Counted from the stretch's first letter, positions 40,979-49,560 are shown. The stretch: DNA of 64,000 nucleotides from Micromonospora halotolerans (GCF_032108445.1 NZ_CP134876.1:1736001-1800000); one strand, 5' to 3'. Translations and numbers: made by a program. The notes: generated by a model from the sequence alone, not told the origin.

Positions 40979-41893
40979 TCAGAGCAGCCCGCCCAGCAGG
41001 CCGCCGTCGGACGAGGCGTGCGCGTCGCCGTGGACCGCCGCGTCGTGCGACCCGGTGTCGCCGGTGATCCCGCCGGTCAGGCCGCCGACGGTGCCCGTCA
41101 CGCCGCTGACCGTGCCGGTCACGCCGGAGAGCGTGCTGTCCACCTGGTGCGTCACGCCGTCCACGGTGGCCGGCACGTGCACCGGCGGGACCACGCCGGC
41201 GCCGTCGCCCAGGCCGAGCCCGCCGAGGGTCTGGTCGACGCCGAGCGAACCGACGATCCCGTGGACCTGGGCCTGCGTGCCGGAGAGGACGCCCAGGTCG
41301 CCGCCGAGCACCCCGCCGTCGTGCAGCAGGTCGGTGCCGGCCGTGGTGCCGAGCGGGTCGCCGACCGCCCCGGTGACGTCCCCGACGACCGGGTCGACGG
41401 CGGTGTCCACCGTGCCCACCACGTCCGAGTCGAGGGTGTCCGCCACGTCGTGCACCGCGGTCAGGTCGGTGCCGAGCCCGCCCGGCCCGACGCCCAGGCC
41501 GATGCCCGGGACCAGGGCCGCGCCGGCGTACAGGCCGGCCGGGTCGACCGCGATGGCGCCCAGCGCGCCGGCCGACACGTCCACACCGCTGTGGGAACTG
41601 CTCACGCCGATCTGGTGCGGCACCGCCTGGACCTGGCCGACCACGTCGGTGACGTCGCTCGTGAGCGGGTCGAGCCCGAGCTGCCCGACCACCGGGGCCA
41701 CCGGGGCGAGCCCCGCCGCGCCGGGGGCGTAGTCGACCACCAGCGGGACGACGTCCTGCACGTCGGCGGCGGTGACGTCGGTGAGCCCCGCCGCCTGCAG
41801 CGCGCCCTCCGGGTCGAGGTCGAAGGCCGACCGCGCGTCAGGGTCGGTGAGCAGGTTGAGCACGAAGTCGTGCAGGGTCTGGTGCGAATCCAT
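40979..41893 (-). CDS. IniB N-terminal domain protein with Gly/Val/Asp-rich repeats
   Basis: A 304-residue protein. Residues 1-60 form the IniB N-terminal domain: a helical module with TLHDFVLNLLTDPDARSAFDLDPEGALQAAGLTDVTAADV. The rest is a low-complexity chain rich in Gly, Val, Thr and Asp with near-repeats (GVTGTVSGVTGTVGGLTGG, VVGTVDTAVDPVVGDVTGAVGD), like the Gly/Ala-rich tail of mycobacterial IniB. There is no signal peptide or membrane helix. It is the first gene of the minus-strand ini-like operon; the two dynamins follow after a hairpin. Its job is unknown; self-assembly is a guess. Confidence 0.85.
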   Translation of the reverse strand: MDSHQTLHDFVLNLLTDPDARSAFDLDPEGALQAAGLTDVTAADVQDVVPLVVDYAPGAAGLAPVAPVVGQLGLDPLTSDVTDVVGQVQAVPHQIGVSSSHSGVDVSAGALGAIAVDPAGLYAGAALVPGIGLGVGPGGLGTDLTAVHDVADTLDSDVVGTVDTAVDPVVGDVTGAVGDPLGTTAGTDLLHDGGVLGGDLGVLSGTQAQVHGIVGSLGVDQTLGGLGLGDGAGVVPPVHVPATVDGVTHQVDSTLSGVTGTVSGVTGTVGGLTGGITGDTGSHDAAVHGDAHASSDGGLLGGLL

Positions 41894-42180
41894 GGGGGCT
41901 TCTCCTCGAACGTAGCGTCAGCACCGTCGTGCCGCGACAGTGACGCTAGGACCGGGGGTCGCCGGTCGTCATCGGGGCGCGACCCGCAACCCGCCCCCGC
42001 CGATTAGGGCCCTCGCCCCCTCGTGCGTTAGGGGGACAGGGGGAGCCGGGCCGGCCGGAGTTAGGGTACCGGGTCGGAGGCGATCTCTGGTACGAACGTA
42101 GGAGCCCACGGGGTTCGCCGGGGGTGGGTCGCCACGGTGCCGACACCGTCCCCAGGCCACTCGCCGTGGAGGAAGAACTC
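41894..42180. promoter_or_regulatory. Divergent promoter region of the ini-like and Hsp70/IniR-like operons
   Basis: About 290 bp that must drive both operons. Next to the iniB-like start lies an inverted repeat TAGCGTCA (41913-41920) / TGACGCTA (41941-41948). TTAGGG appears three times in one orientation at 42004-42009, 42028-42033 and 42061-42066. A TACGTT on the minus strand (41908-41913) could be the -10 of the iniB-like gene. These elements are candidates for binding by the IniR-like regulator. Confidence 0.5.
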
Positions 42181-43446
42181 ATGCCGTACGTCCTGGGGTT
42201 GGACATCGGGAACACCGGCACGGCCGCCACCGTCGCGAGGCGGCGGGGCGACGCCTGGGCCCGCCCCGAAGTCGTCACGCTGGGTGGCCGGTCGGCCGTC
42301 GTACCGTCGGTGCTGCACCTGGCGCCCGACGGGTCGCTGCGGGTGGGCGAGCCGGCGACCGACGACCGCGGCGGCACCACCCGGGACTTCGTCCGCCGGG
42401 TCGGCGACGACGTGCCCCTCCTGCTCGGCGGCGAGCCGTGTCCACCGGAGACGCTGGTCGCCGAGCTGGCGGCGTGGGTGATACACCGGGTCTCCGCCCA
42501 CGAGGGAGCGTTCGCCGAGGCCGTCGTGCTGAGCCATCCGGCCGGGTGGGGCCCGCACCGGCGTGACCTGCTGCACCGCGCGCTCTGGGCCCTCGACCTG
42601 CGCAACGTCACCCTGCTTCCGCGCACGGTCACGGTGGCCGAGAGCCATGCGGCACGGGGCTTCCCGGGCACCACGGCCGCGGTCTACGCCCTGGGCGGCA
42701 ACACGTTCGAGGCGGCGCTGGTCCGCCGCAACGCGCGGGGCAGGTACGAGACGTTCGGCCTGCCGCAGGGTCTGGAGTGGCTCGGCGGCACCGACTTCGA
42801 CGAGGCGCTCGCCGAGCACGTACGCGCCGCGCTCGGCCGTGAGTTCGCCGGCGGGGAGGCACACCCGGCCCTGCACGGGTTACTGGCGGAGTGCGACCGC
42901 GTCAAGCGGGAGCTGACCATCGCCACGGAGACCGACGTCCTGCTCACCCTGCCGAGCGGCCCGGTCCGGGTGCCGGTGACCCGGGCGCAGTTCGAGGACC
43001 TGATCCGCCCCGCGGTGCGCGCCACTGTCGACCTGCTGGCGCAGACCGTGCACTCCGCCGGCCTGACGCCGGCCCAGCTCGACGGCGTCCTCCTGACCGG
43101 CGGCTCGGCCCGGATCCCGCTGGTCACCGAGCTGCTCGCCGCGGCGTTTCCCGTCCCCGTCGAGGTGGAGCCGGACCCGCAGCTGACCGCCGCCACCGGG
43201 GCGGCGCTGGCCGCCTGCCAGGTGGTGTCACCGCGGCCGCGCCGCCCCGCGCCGGCCCCCGCCACCGCCACCGCCTCGGTCGGTGCCGCCGCGCCGGCCG
43301 TTCCGGCGAGGCGGCACGCCGAACCCGACCACCCCCGCCATGGCGAGCCCCCGGCCCGCCCCCCGGTCCGGATCACGCCGCTGAACCTGCCGAAGGCGTC
43401 CCGCCTGGCGCTGGCCCGCGGCCGGGTCCGGGACCGCGAAGGATGA
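42181..43446 (+). CDS. Short Hsp70-like actin-fold ATPase
   Basis: A 421-residue protein of the Hsp70/DnaK ATPase fold. It has LGLDIGNTGTAATVA (phosphate 1), a phosphate-2 element reading YALGGNTFEAALV where A170 stands for the usual Asp of DLGGGT, and the adenosine motif GVLLTGGSARIPLVTELLA near 303-321. It ends in a Pro/Ala-rich tail with no recognisable substrate-binding domain, so it is well short of canonical Hsp70 (about 600). The start ATG 42181 follows GGAGGAAG. Its stop overlaps the next ATG by 4 bp. The altered phosphate-2 residue suggests changed ATP hydrolysis. Confidence 0.85.
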   Translation: MPYVLGLDIGNTGTAATVARRRGDAWARPEVVTLGGRSAVVPSVLHLAPDGSLRVGEPATDDRGGTTRDFVRRVGDDVPLLLGGEPCPPETLVAELAAWVIHRVSAHEGAFAEAVVLSHPAGWGPHRRDLLHRALWALDLRNVTLLPRTVTVAESHAARGFPGTTAAVYALGGNTFEAALVRRNARGRYETFGLPQGLEWLGGTDFDEALAEHVRAALGREFAGGEAHPALHGLLAECDRVKRELTIATETDVLLTLPSGPVRVPVTRAQFEDLIRPAVRATVDLLAQTVHSAGLTPAQLDGVLLTGGSARIPLVTELLAAAFPVPVEVEPDPQLTAATGAALAACQVVSPRPRRPAPAPATATASVGAAAPAVPARRHAEPDHPRHGEPPARPPVRITPLNLPKASRLALARGRVRDREG

Positions 43447-46001
43447 CCGACATGATCATGAGTACCGTCTCCGACGCCCGGCTCGTGCTGGGCACCGCGC
43501 CGACCGCGCTGCTCGGAGCGGTCGTGGCGGATCCCGGGCGCCCCCTCGCCGTCGGCGTGACGGGTCCCGGCGGCCACGGCAAGACCGCCCTGCTCCGGGC
43601 ACTGGCGCGGGCCCACCTCGACGCGGGCGGCACGGTGCGGGACGGCGCTCCGGGCCCGGACCGCCCGGTCGACCCCGAGGCCGTGCTGCTCGTCGACGAC
43701 GCGCACCTGCTGGACGACGCGCGCCTCGAGACGCTGCGCCGGCTGGTGGTCGGCGGCCGGCACCGGCTGCTGATCGGTTACCGCCCGTGGCCCCGGCCGG
43801 CGGGGCTGGCCGGGCTGGCCGAGGCGCTGAAACGGAGCGGGCAGCAGGTCGTGCTCGACCCGTTCACCGTCGAACAGACCCGCGACTACCTCGCCGGCGT
43901 ACCCGACCTCGGCGGGGAGGGCCAGCTGGCCCCGTTCGTGCACGCGCAGACCGGTGGAGTGCCACGGGACGTCGAGCGGCTGGCCCGTGGGCTGCGCGGG
44001 TCGGAGAGCCCGCCCGGCCTTCCGGCCGAGCCGCCGCGGGCGGCGATCCTCGCGTTCGGGCCGGACCTGGAGGAGCTGCCGCCGGACGTCCGGCGGCTGC
44101 TGCTGGCCGTCGCCGCGGGCGTCCCGCTGCCCGTGGACCTGCTCGGCCCGCTGCTCGACCGGGAGCCGGCCTCGGTGGACGAGCTGGTGGCGTACACCAG
44201 GGCGGCGGGCCTGCTCGGCGCGGACGGCCGGCTCGCGCCGATCGTGCGGCGGGCGGTGGTCGCGCTGAGCCCGGCCACCGAACGCACCGCGATCTGGCGC
44301 CGCCTCACCGAGGTGCAGCTCGGTCGTGGTGCGGCGGTGCTGCCGCTGGTCCGGTCGTTGCGCGCGGCCGGCGCCCTCGACGACTGCCCGGCCGCGGCGC
44401 TGGAGGCCGCGGCCGAGGAGGCGCTGGGCGGTGAGCCGGCGCTCTCCGCCGAGCTGTTCGCGGCGGCCACCGCCGGAGGGCTGCCGGCCGGCGCCCGCCA
44501 GGCCGTCGCCGTGGCGCTCGCCGGCGACCTGGAGGTCGCGCTGCGGCTGGCGAACCGGCTGCTCGCGACGGCCCCGCCGGCCGTGCGGGCGGAGGCGGCC
44601 ACAGTGGCCGCGACGGCGTTGGCGCACCGGGGCCAGGTGGAGCGCAGCGTCGAGCTGTACCGGTGGTCCGGCCTCGCACCGTCGGCGGCGTTCGCCACCG
44701 TCGGAGCGCTCGCTCTCGGCCGCCCGGTCGCGGGCGCGGACCTGCCCGACGACCCGGCCGGCGGGCCGCCAACCCTGCACGCCAGCGCCGCGCGGCTCAT
44801 GGCCCAGGGGGTACGCGAGAGCATCACCGCGGCCCCGACCAGCGCCCTGTCCCGGCTGGTGCAGGCCACCGCGCTGCTGGAGCCGGACGGGCGCCGGGTG
44901 CTCCTGCCGGACAGTCCGGCCGCGCTCGCCGCGTTGACCGCGATCCACTGTGCCGAGTTGGACATCGCCGAGGGCGTGCTGGAGCGGGCCGTGACGACCG
45001 GCATCGGTGGGCCGCTGATGGCCCACCGGCACCGGTTGCTGCAGGCCTGGATCCTGATGGTGCGCGGCCAGACGGCCGCGGCGGCCGACCGCCTCGCCGC
45101 GGTGACCGCCGGCGACCGGCCGCTGGAGTCGCGTGACCTGCTCCTGGCCAGTGCGCTCCGACTCGGCATCGCCCGGCGCAACAGCGACGTCGCGGGGCTG
45201 CAACGCGGGTGGGGCCCGGCGCTGGAGGCCGTGGTCCGGCACCCGGTGGACCTGTTCACGCTGCTGCCGCTGGGCGAGCTGGCGGTCGCCGGCGCCCGGC
45301 TGGGCGACCTGGCCCGGTTGGAGCCCTACCTGCGGGAGGGGTGGCTGCTGCTGGACCGGCTCGGCGGCCCGGCGCTGTGGAGCGCGCCGCTGCACTGGAC
45401 CGGGCTGCACGCCGCCATCCTCACCGAGGAGCCGGTGGTCGCCGACGCGCACGTCGCCGCCCTGCTCGCCGCCGCCGACCACAGCCGGTACGCCGCCGTG
45501 GCCGCCGGAGCCGCCACCGTCTGGGTCGAGGTGCTCCGCGGCGTCGTGGACCCGGTCCGGGTGGAGGCCGCCGCCCGTGGGCTGCACGACGCCGGGCTGT
45601 GCTGGGACGCCGCCCGCCTCGCCGGGCAGGCCGCGATCCGCACCTCGGACCGGCGTGCCATGACCACCCTCCTGGAGTGCGCCCGGGTGCTCCAGGCCCG
45701 GTCGCCCGCCCGCGCGGACGGCGCGGATGACGGCGCGGCGCCGGTGGCCGCCGGCCCCACCCGGTACCGGCTCAGCGACCGGGAGCACGAGGTGGCCGAA
45801 CTGGTGCTGGCCGGCCTGACCTACCGGGAGATCGGCGACCGGCTCTTCATCTCGGCGAAGACGGTGGAGCACCACGTGGCACGGATGCGGTCCCGGCTCA
45901 ACTGCGCCAACCGGGCGGAGCTGCTGGCCCTGCTGCGCACCGTCGTGGCGGACCGGTCGAGCGCCGGCCGGCAGCCGTGGCCGGAACGGGACCCGCGGTG
46001 A
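43443..46001 (+). CDS. IniR-like AAA ATPase / LuxR-type transcriptional regulator
   Basis: An 852-residue STAND/LAL-type regulator: Walker A GPGGHGKTALL near residues 40-50, Walker B AVLLVDDAHLLDD, a long helical-repeat middle, and a C-terminal LuxR DNA-binding domain near 775-835 (LSDREHEVAELVL, GLTYREIGDRLFISAKTVEH). This matches the plan of IniR, the regulator of mycobacterial iniBAC, and the position divergent from an iniBAC-like operon fits. ATG 43443 overlaps the Hsp70-like stop, and its own stop overlaps the next GTG. Likely target: the promoter region at 41894-42180. Confidence 0.85.
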   Translation: MTDMIMSTVSDARLVLGTAPTALLGAVVADPGRPLAVGVTGPGGHGKTALLRALARAHLDAGGTVRDGAPGPDRPVDPEAVLLVDDAHLLDDARLETLRRLVVGGRHRLLIGYRPWPRPAGLAGLAEALKRSGQQVVLDPFTVEQTRDYLAGVPDLGGEGQLAPFVHAQTGGVPRDVERLARGLRGSESPPGLPAEPPRAAILAFGPDLEELPPDVRRLLLAVAAGVPLPVDLLGPLLDREPASVDELVAYTRAAGLLGADGRLAPIVRRAVVALSPATERTAIWRRLTEVQLGRGAAVLPLVRSLRAAGALDDCPAAALEAAAEEALGGEPALSAELFAAATAGGLPAGARQAVAVALAGDLEVALRLANRLLATAPPAVRAEAATVAATALAHRGQVERSVELYRWSGLAPSAAFATVGALALGRPVAGADLPDDPAGGPPTLHASAARLMAQGVRESITAAPTSALSRLVQATALLEPDGRRVLLPDSPAALAALTAIHCAELDIAEGVLERAVTTGIGGPLMAHRHRLLQAWILMVRGQTAAAADRLAAVTAGDRPLESRDLLLASALRLGIARRNSDVAGLQRGWGPALEAVVRHPVDLFTLLPLGELAVAGARLGDLARLEPYLREGWLLLDRLGGPALWSAPLHWTGLHAAILTEEPVVADAHVAALLAAADHSRYAAVAAGAATVWVEVLRGVVDPVRVEAAARGLHDAGLCWDAARLAGQAAIRTSDRRAMTTLLECARVLQARSPARADGADDGAAPVAAGPTRYRLSDREHEVAELVLAGLTYREIGDRLFISAKTVEHHVARMRSRLNCANRAELLALLRTVVADRSSAGRQPWPERDPR

Positions 46002-47923
46002 GCCGGCCGGCCGGGCCGCACCGGGCCGGTGACCGGCGGACCCGCCTGAAGCTCGGCGCGCTGGCCGCCGTGCTGCTGACCCTCTGGGCGTACGCGGCCG
46101 TGCTGACCGGCCGCGACGCCGCCGGCCTCGTGCGGGTCCGGGCCCTGGCGGACACCCTCGGCCAGCCCACCGACCTGCTGATCCTCGACCTTCAGCTCGA
46201 ACGCCGGCTGACCGCCGAGACGATCGCGGGCGCCGGGCGGACGCGGGCCGCGCTCGCCGAGGCGCGGGACCGGACGGACGGCGCCGTCGCCCCGGTGCGC
46301 GCGTTCACCGAGGACCACGACCCGCGCCTGCTCACAGCAGGCGCGGTGCGGGACCGGGCCGCCGAGCTGGTCCGGCAGTTGACCGGGCTGCCCACCCTGC
46401 GGTCCGAGGTGGACGGCGGGCGACTCGACCGGCCCAGCGCGGTCGCCGCGTACGACCGGCTGGTCGACGCCGCCTTCGCGGTGTACGGCCCGGAGTGGGG
46501 CGGCCGCGAGGACGAACTGGCCGCCGAAACCCGGGCCGTCGTCGCGCTGGCCCGGGCCCGCGAGCTGCTCGCCCGCGAGGACACCCTGGTGACCTTCGCC
46601 CTGACCGGCGGCGGGATCGGCGACGACGACCGGCGCCGCCTGGCCGAGCTGGTGACCATTGCGCGGTACGCCCGGACGTCGGCCGCCGCCGCGCTGCCGG
46701 CCGGCGGACGGGACCAGCACCGGCGGTTGGTGGAGGGACCCCGGTTCGCCGGCCTGCTGAGGCTGGAGGACCGGCTGCTGCGGGCCGCGGACGCCGGTGG
46801 CACGACCGGGATCAGCACGCGGAGCTGGCGGGAGGCCGCCGACCCGGCCCTGAGCGGGCTGCGGGACCTGGTGACCACCACGGCCCGCGGCAGCGTCGAG
46901 CGGGCCGCGCCCGGCGCCGCACTGGTGGTCATCCGGACCGGCCTGGTGGTGGGGCTCGGCCTCATCGCCGTGCTCGTCGTGCTGGTCGGCTCGGCCCGCA
47001 CCGTCCGCCGCCCGGCCGACGGGCCGGACCGCTCGGTAACCGTCCCCCCGGCGGGCACCCGGGGTGGCGCCGGTTCCGCACCGGGCACGGGCGAGCTGTT
47101 CCTGCGGCTGACGCGGCGCAACCAGGCCCTCCTGCGCGAGCAGCTCGACCTCCTCGGCGCGATGGAACGGCGGGACCGGACGGCGGAGGAGACGGCCGAG
47201 CTGTTCCGGCTCGACCACCTCGCCACCCGGATCCGGCGCAACGTGGAGAAGCTGGTGATCCTCGCCGGCGCGGCGCCGGCCCGCCGCTGGCGGCGGCCGG
47301 TGCCGCTGCTCGACGTGGTACGCGGGGCGGTCGCCGAGGTGCCGGACTACCACCGGGTCCTGGTCGCGCCGCACTGGCCGTGGACGCTCGCCGGTTCCGG
47401 CGTCACCGACGTCGTCCACCTGCTGGCCGAGCTGATCGAGAACGGGTTGGCCTGCTCCCCGGAGCACACCACCGTCCGGGTCGCCGGCGAGCCGGGGCCG
47501 CAGGGCTGCGCCGTGGTGATCCTCGACGACGGACCCGGCCTGGACGCCGCCGCGCTGGCCGAGGCGAACCGGATCCTGGGCGCTCCACCGCCGGACGGCC
47601 CGCCCGCCGGCCGCGCCGGGCTGCACGTCGCCGCCCTCCTCGCCGCCCGGTGCGGCGCCCGGGTGTCGCTGCGGCCCGGCCCGCGCGGCGGCACCGCAGC
47701 CGTGGTCCTGCTGCCGCCCGGTCTCGTCGCCGCGACCCCACCCTCCGGCCCGATGGCCGGCGGCGGTGCGGCCGGGCCGGCGCCGGCCCCGCCCCCGCCG
47801 GCCGCGACGGTCCCCGGCGGCGCGCTGCCCACCCGGATCCGCCGGTCCGGGGCGGCCCGGCCCGCACCCACCGACCCCGACACCCTCCGAGACAACGCTC
47901 CGCAACAGCGGGAGAGGACCTAG
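45998..47923 (+). CDS. CvnA-like sensor ATPase (nitrate/nitrite-sensor type, HATPase)
   Basis: A 641-residue membrane sensor: first helix near 22-38 (LAAVLLTLWAYAAVLTG), an extracytoplasmic four-helix sensor region of the nitrate/nitrite-sensing type (LQLERRLTAETIAG...), a second helix near 310-330, a helical segment LDHLATRIRRNVEKLVILAG, and a HATPase domain with N-box LAELIENGLACS, G1 LDDGPGLD and G2 GRAGLHVAALLAARCG. The tail is proline-rich. This is the layout of conservon protein A. GTG 45998 overlaps the LuxR stop (GTGA). A phosphotransfer partner (response regulator) is absent. Confidence 0.85.
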   Translation: MSRPAGPHRAGDRRTRLKLGALAAVLLTLWAYAAVLTGRDAAGLVRVRALADTLGQPTDLLILDLQLERRLTAETIAGAGRTRAALAEARDRTDGAVAPVRAFTEDHDPRLLTAGAVRDRAAELVRQLTGLPTLRSEVDGGRLDRPSAVAAYDRLVDAAFAVYGPEWGGREDELAAETRAVVALARARELLAREDTLVTFALTGGGIGDDDRRRLAELVTIARYARTSAAAALPAGGRDQHRRLVEGPRFAGLLRLEDRLLRAADAGGTTGISTRSWREAADPALSGLRDLVTTTARGSVERAAPGAALVVIRTGLVVGLGLIAVLVVLVGSARTVRRPADGPDRSVTVPPAGTRGGAGSAPGTGELFLRLTRRNQALLREQLDLLGAMERRDRTAEETAELFRLDHLATRIRRNVEKLVILAGAAPARRWRRPVPLLDVVRGAVAEVPDYHRVLVAPHWPWTLAGSGVTDVVHLLAELIENGLACSPEHTTVRVAGEPGPQGCAVVILDDGPGLDAAALAEANRILGAPPPDGPPAGRAGLHVAALLAARCGARVSLRPGPRGGTAAVVLLPPGLVAATPPSGPMAGGGAAGPAPAPPPPAATVPGGALPTRIRRSGAARPAPTDPDTLRDNAPQQRERT

Positions 47924-48370
47924 ATGACGCATTCAGCGGTCGCCACCGACAGCCTGGCCGCCGCCCTGGACGGCCTGGTCGACCGGGTTCCGGGAGCCGA
48001 GGTCGCCGTGGTGCTCTCCCCCGACGGGTTGCTGCTCGGCCGGTCCCGGCACGTCGAGGACCAGCTCGCCGAGCAGGTCGCCAGCCTGGTCAGCGGGCTG
48101 TACGCGTTGGGACAGGCCGCCGGCCGGGTCTGCGTGGCCGGCGGGCTTCGGCAGGTCGTCGTGCAGATGGCACGCTCGTTCGTGTTCGTCGCCACCACCC
48201 GGGGCGGAGCGATCCTCACCGTCCGCATGGGCGGTGACGCCGACGTCGGCGACATGGCGTACGAGGTGGCGCTGTTCGCGGCGCAGGCCGAGCGGGCCCT
48301 GCCCGTCTACCTCGAACCGGCCCCGACGGTGACAGGCGGGATCAGCGGTGCACACCACTGGAGACGATGA
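47924..48370 (+). CDS. Roadblock/LC7-domain protein (CvnB-like)
   Basis: A 148-residue roadblock/LC7 protein: LAAALDGLVDRVPGAEVAVVLSPDGLLLGRSRH, LVSGLYALGQAAGR and SFVFVATTRGGAILTVRM. Roadblock proteins regulate small GTPases (MglB-type) and form dimers. It starts directly after the CvnA-like stop (GGAGAGG at 47909) and overlaps the DUF742 gene, as in conservons. The partner GTPase normally encoded here is missing in the operon. Confidence 0.9.
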   Translation: MTHSAVATDSLAAALDGLVDRVPGAEVAVVLSPDGLLLGRSRHVEDQLAEQVASLVSGLYALGQAAGRVCVAGGLRQVVVQMARSFVFVATTRGGAILTVRMGGDADVGDMAYEVALFAAQAERALPVYLEPAPTVTGGISGAHHWRR

Positions 48371-48728
48371 CGAGGCCTGGTACGACGCGGACGCCGGGCC
48401 GGTGGCCCGGCCGTACACGGTGACGCGCGGACGTCTCAGGTCCGACCACGGTCAGCTCGATCTGATCTCCCTCGTGGTGGCCCGGCGGACGGCCCCTGCC
48501 TCCGCACAGCTGTTTCCCGAGCAGGCCCGCATAATCGAGCGGTGCCACCGTCCACTGTCGGTGGCGGAGGTCGCCGCCGGACTGGAGCTGCCGTTGGGTA
48601 CCGTCCGGGTGCTGCTCGGCGATCTGCTGGAGGCGGGCCTGATCGAGACGCACGAGCCACCGTCACTGTCCGGGGCGCCGTCCAGGAAACTGCTCGAGGC
48701 GCTGCTCGACGGCCTCCGCACGCTGTGA
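48348..48728 (+). CDS. DUF742 protein (CvnC-like)
   Basis: A 126-residue protein with the family pattern ARPYTVTRGRLRSD, LDLISLVVARRT, LFPEQARIIERCHRPLSVAEVAAGLELPLGTVRVLLGDLLEAGLI and the basic tail. It has a winged-helix-like fold but lacks evidence for DNA binding. The GTG start at 48348 overlaps the roadblock gene by 23 bp. In conservons this protein is followed by the GTPase CvnD; here a membrane protein follows instead. Confidence 0.9.
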   Translation: MHTTGDDDEAWYDADAGPVARPYTVTRGRLRSDHGQLDLISLVVARRTAPASAQLFPEQARIIERCHRPLSVAEVAAGLELPLGTVRVLLGDLLEAGLIETHEPPSLSGAPSRKLLEALLDGLRTL

Positions 48729-48770
48729 CGGCGGAGACCGGCGGGCCCGGAGACCGCGGCCTCCGACCCG

Positions 48771-49544
48771 ATGGACGACCTGAAGGGGGAAGGCCCAGTG
48801 CCGGCACCACCGTCCCCGCCACGGCGGACCCTGCCGCTCATCCTGTTGGACGGGCTCGTCGCCGCGGTCGGGGCCGTGCGTCGCGCCGTCGTCGGCCGGC
48901 GTGACGGCTCGCGGCTCGCGTTCGTGGCGATCGCCGCCTCGCTGGGGGTGCTGCTGGCGACGGCGTACTCGATCGTCGCGGTGCTGCGCACGCCGGAGCG
49001 GCTGAGCCCGGTGGCCGTCGGGCCGGCCGGCACCGTGCCGGCGACCGGCCCGGTGGCGACCGAGACACCGGAGGAGCGGCCCGAGTCGAGCGACGCCACC
49101 CCGCGGACGTCCACACCGCCGGTGACCATGGGGGCGCCCGGGGCCCCCGTCCCGCCGGCCGCGCGGTCGTCGACCGGTGCGCGGCCGGCGACCACCCCGT
49201 CGCCACCGCCACCCGTCCCGCTGGGGGCCGCCTTCGCGGTCGAGGACAACGCCCTGCTCAGCTACGGCGCCGCGGTGACGATCGACAACCCGGGAACGGC
49301 GCCGGCGCCGACCTGGACCCTGGTGGTCGTGCTGCCCCGCGAGTCGCTCCGGGTCACCTCGGTCACCGGGGCGCGGGCCAGCCGGGACGGCGCGACGTGG
49401 ACGTTCGTGCCGGAGGGTGACACCGGCCGGGTGCCGGGCGGCGGCACGGTGCGCGTGACGTTCCGGGTGAACGGCGCGGCGACCAGCGCCACGCCCACGG
49501 CGTGCACCATCGACGGCGCCGCCTGCACGGGTCTGCGGGACTGA
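48771..49544 (+). CDS. Membrane-anchored protein with CBM2-like extracellular domain
   Basis: A 257-residue protein: a short basic N-terminus, one membrane helix (LAFVAIAASLGVLLATAYSIVAVL, about 48-71), a Pro/Thr/Ser linker, and a beta domain of the CBM2 (cellulose-binding) shape near 150-257. The domain shows SYGAAVTIDNPGTAPAPTWTLVVVLP, TSVTGARASRDGATWTF, VPGGGTVRVTFRVNGAATSA and a closing PTACTIDGAAC. Most CBM2 surface tryptophans are missing, so sugar binding is uncertain; an extracytoplasmic wall-associated role is likely. It is 42 bp after the DUF742 gene and is the last gene of the operon. Confidence 0.75.
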   Translation: MDDLKGEGPVPAPPSPPRRTLPLILLDGLVAAVGAVRRAVVGRRDGSRLAFVAIAASLGVLLATAYSIVAVLRTPERLSPVAVGPAGTVPATGPVATETPEERPESSDATPRTSTPPVTMGAPGAPVPPAARSSTGARPATTPSPPPPVPLGAAFAVEDNALLSYGAAVTIDNPGTAPAPTWTLVVVLPRESLRVTSVTGARASRDGATWTFVPEGDTGRVPGGGTVRVTFRVNGAATSATPTACTIDGAACTGLRD

Positions 49545-49560
49545 CCGGCAGGTCGGCGCC

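Noticed and set aside
39019..49544. Classifying the locus as a complete conservon (CvnA-D)
   Set aside because: No Ras/MglA-like CvnD GTPase is encoded; the only GTPases are the two dynamin-like proteins of the divergent operon.
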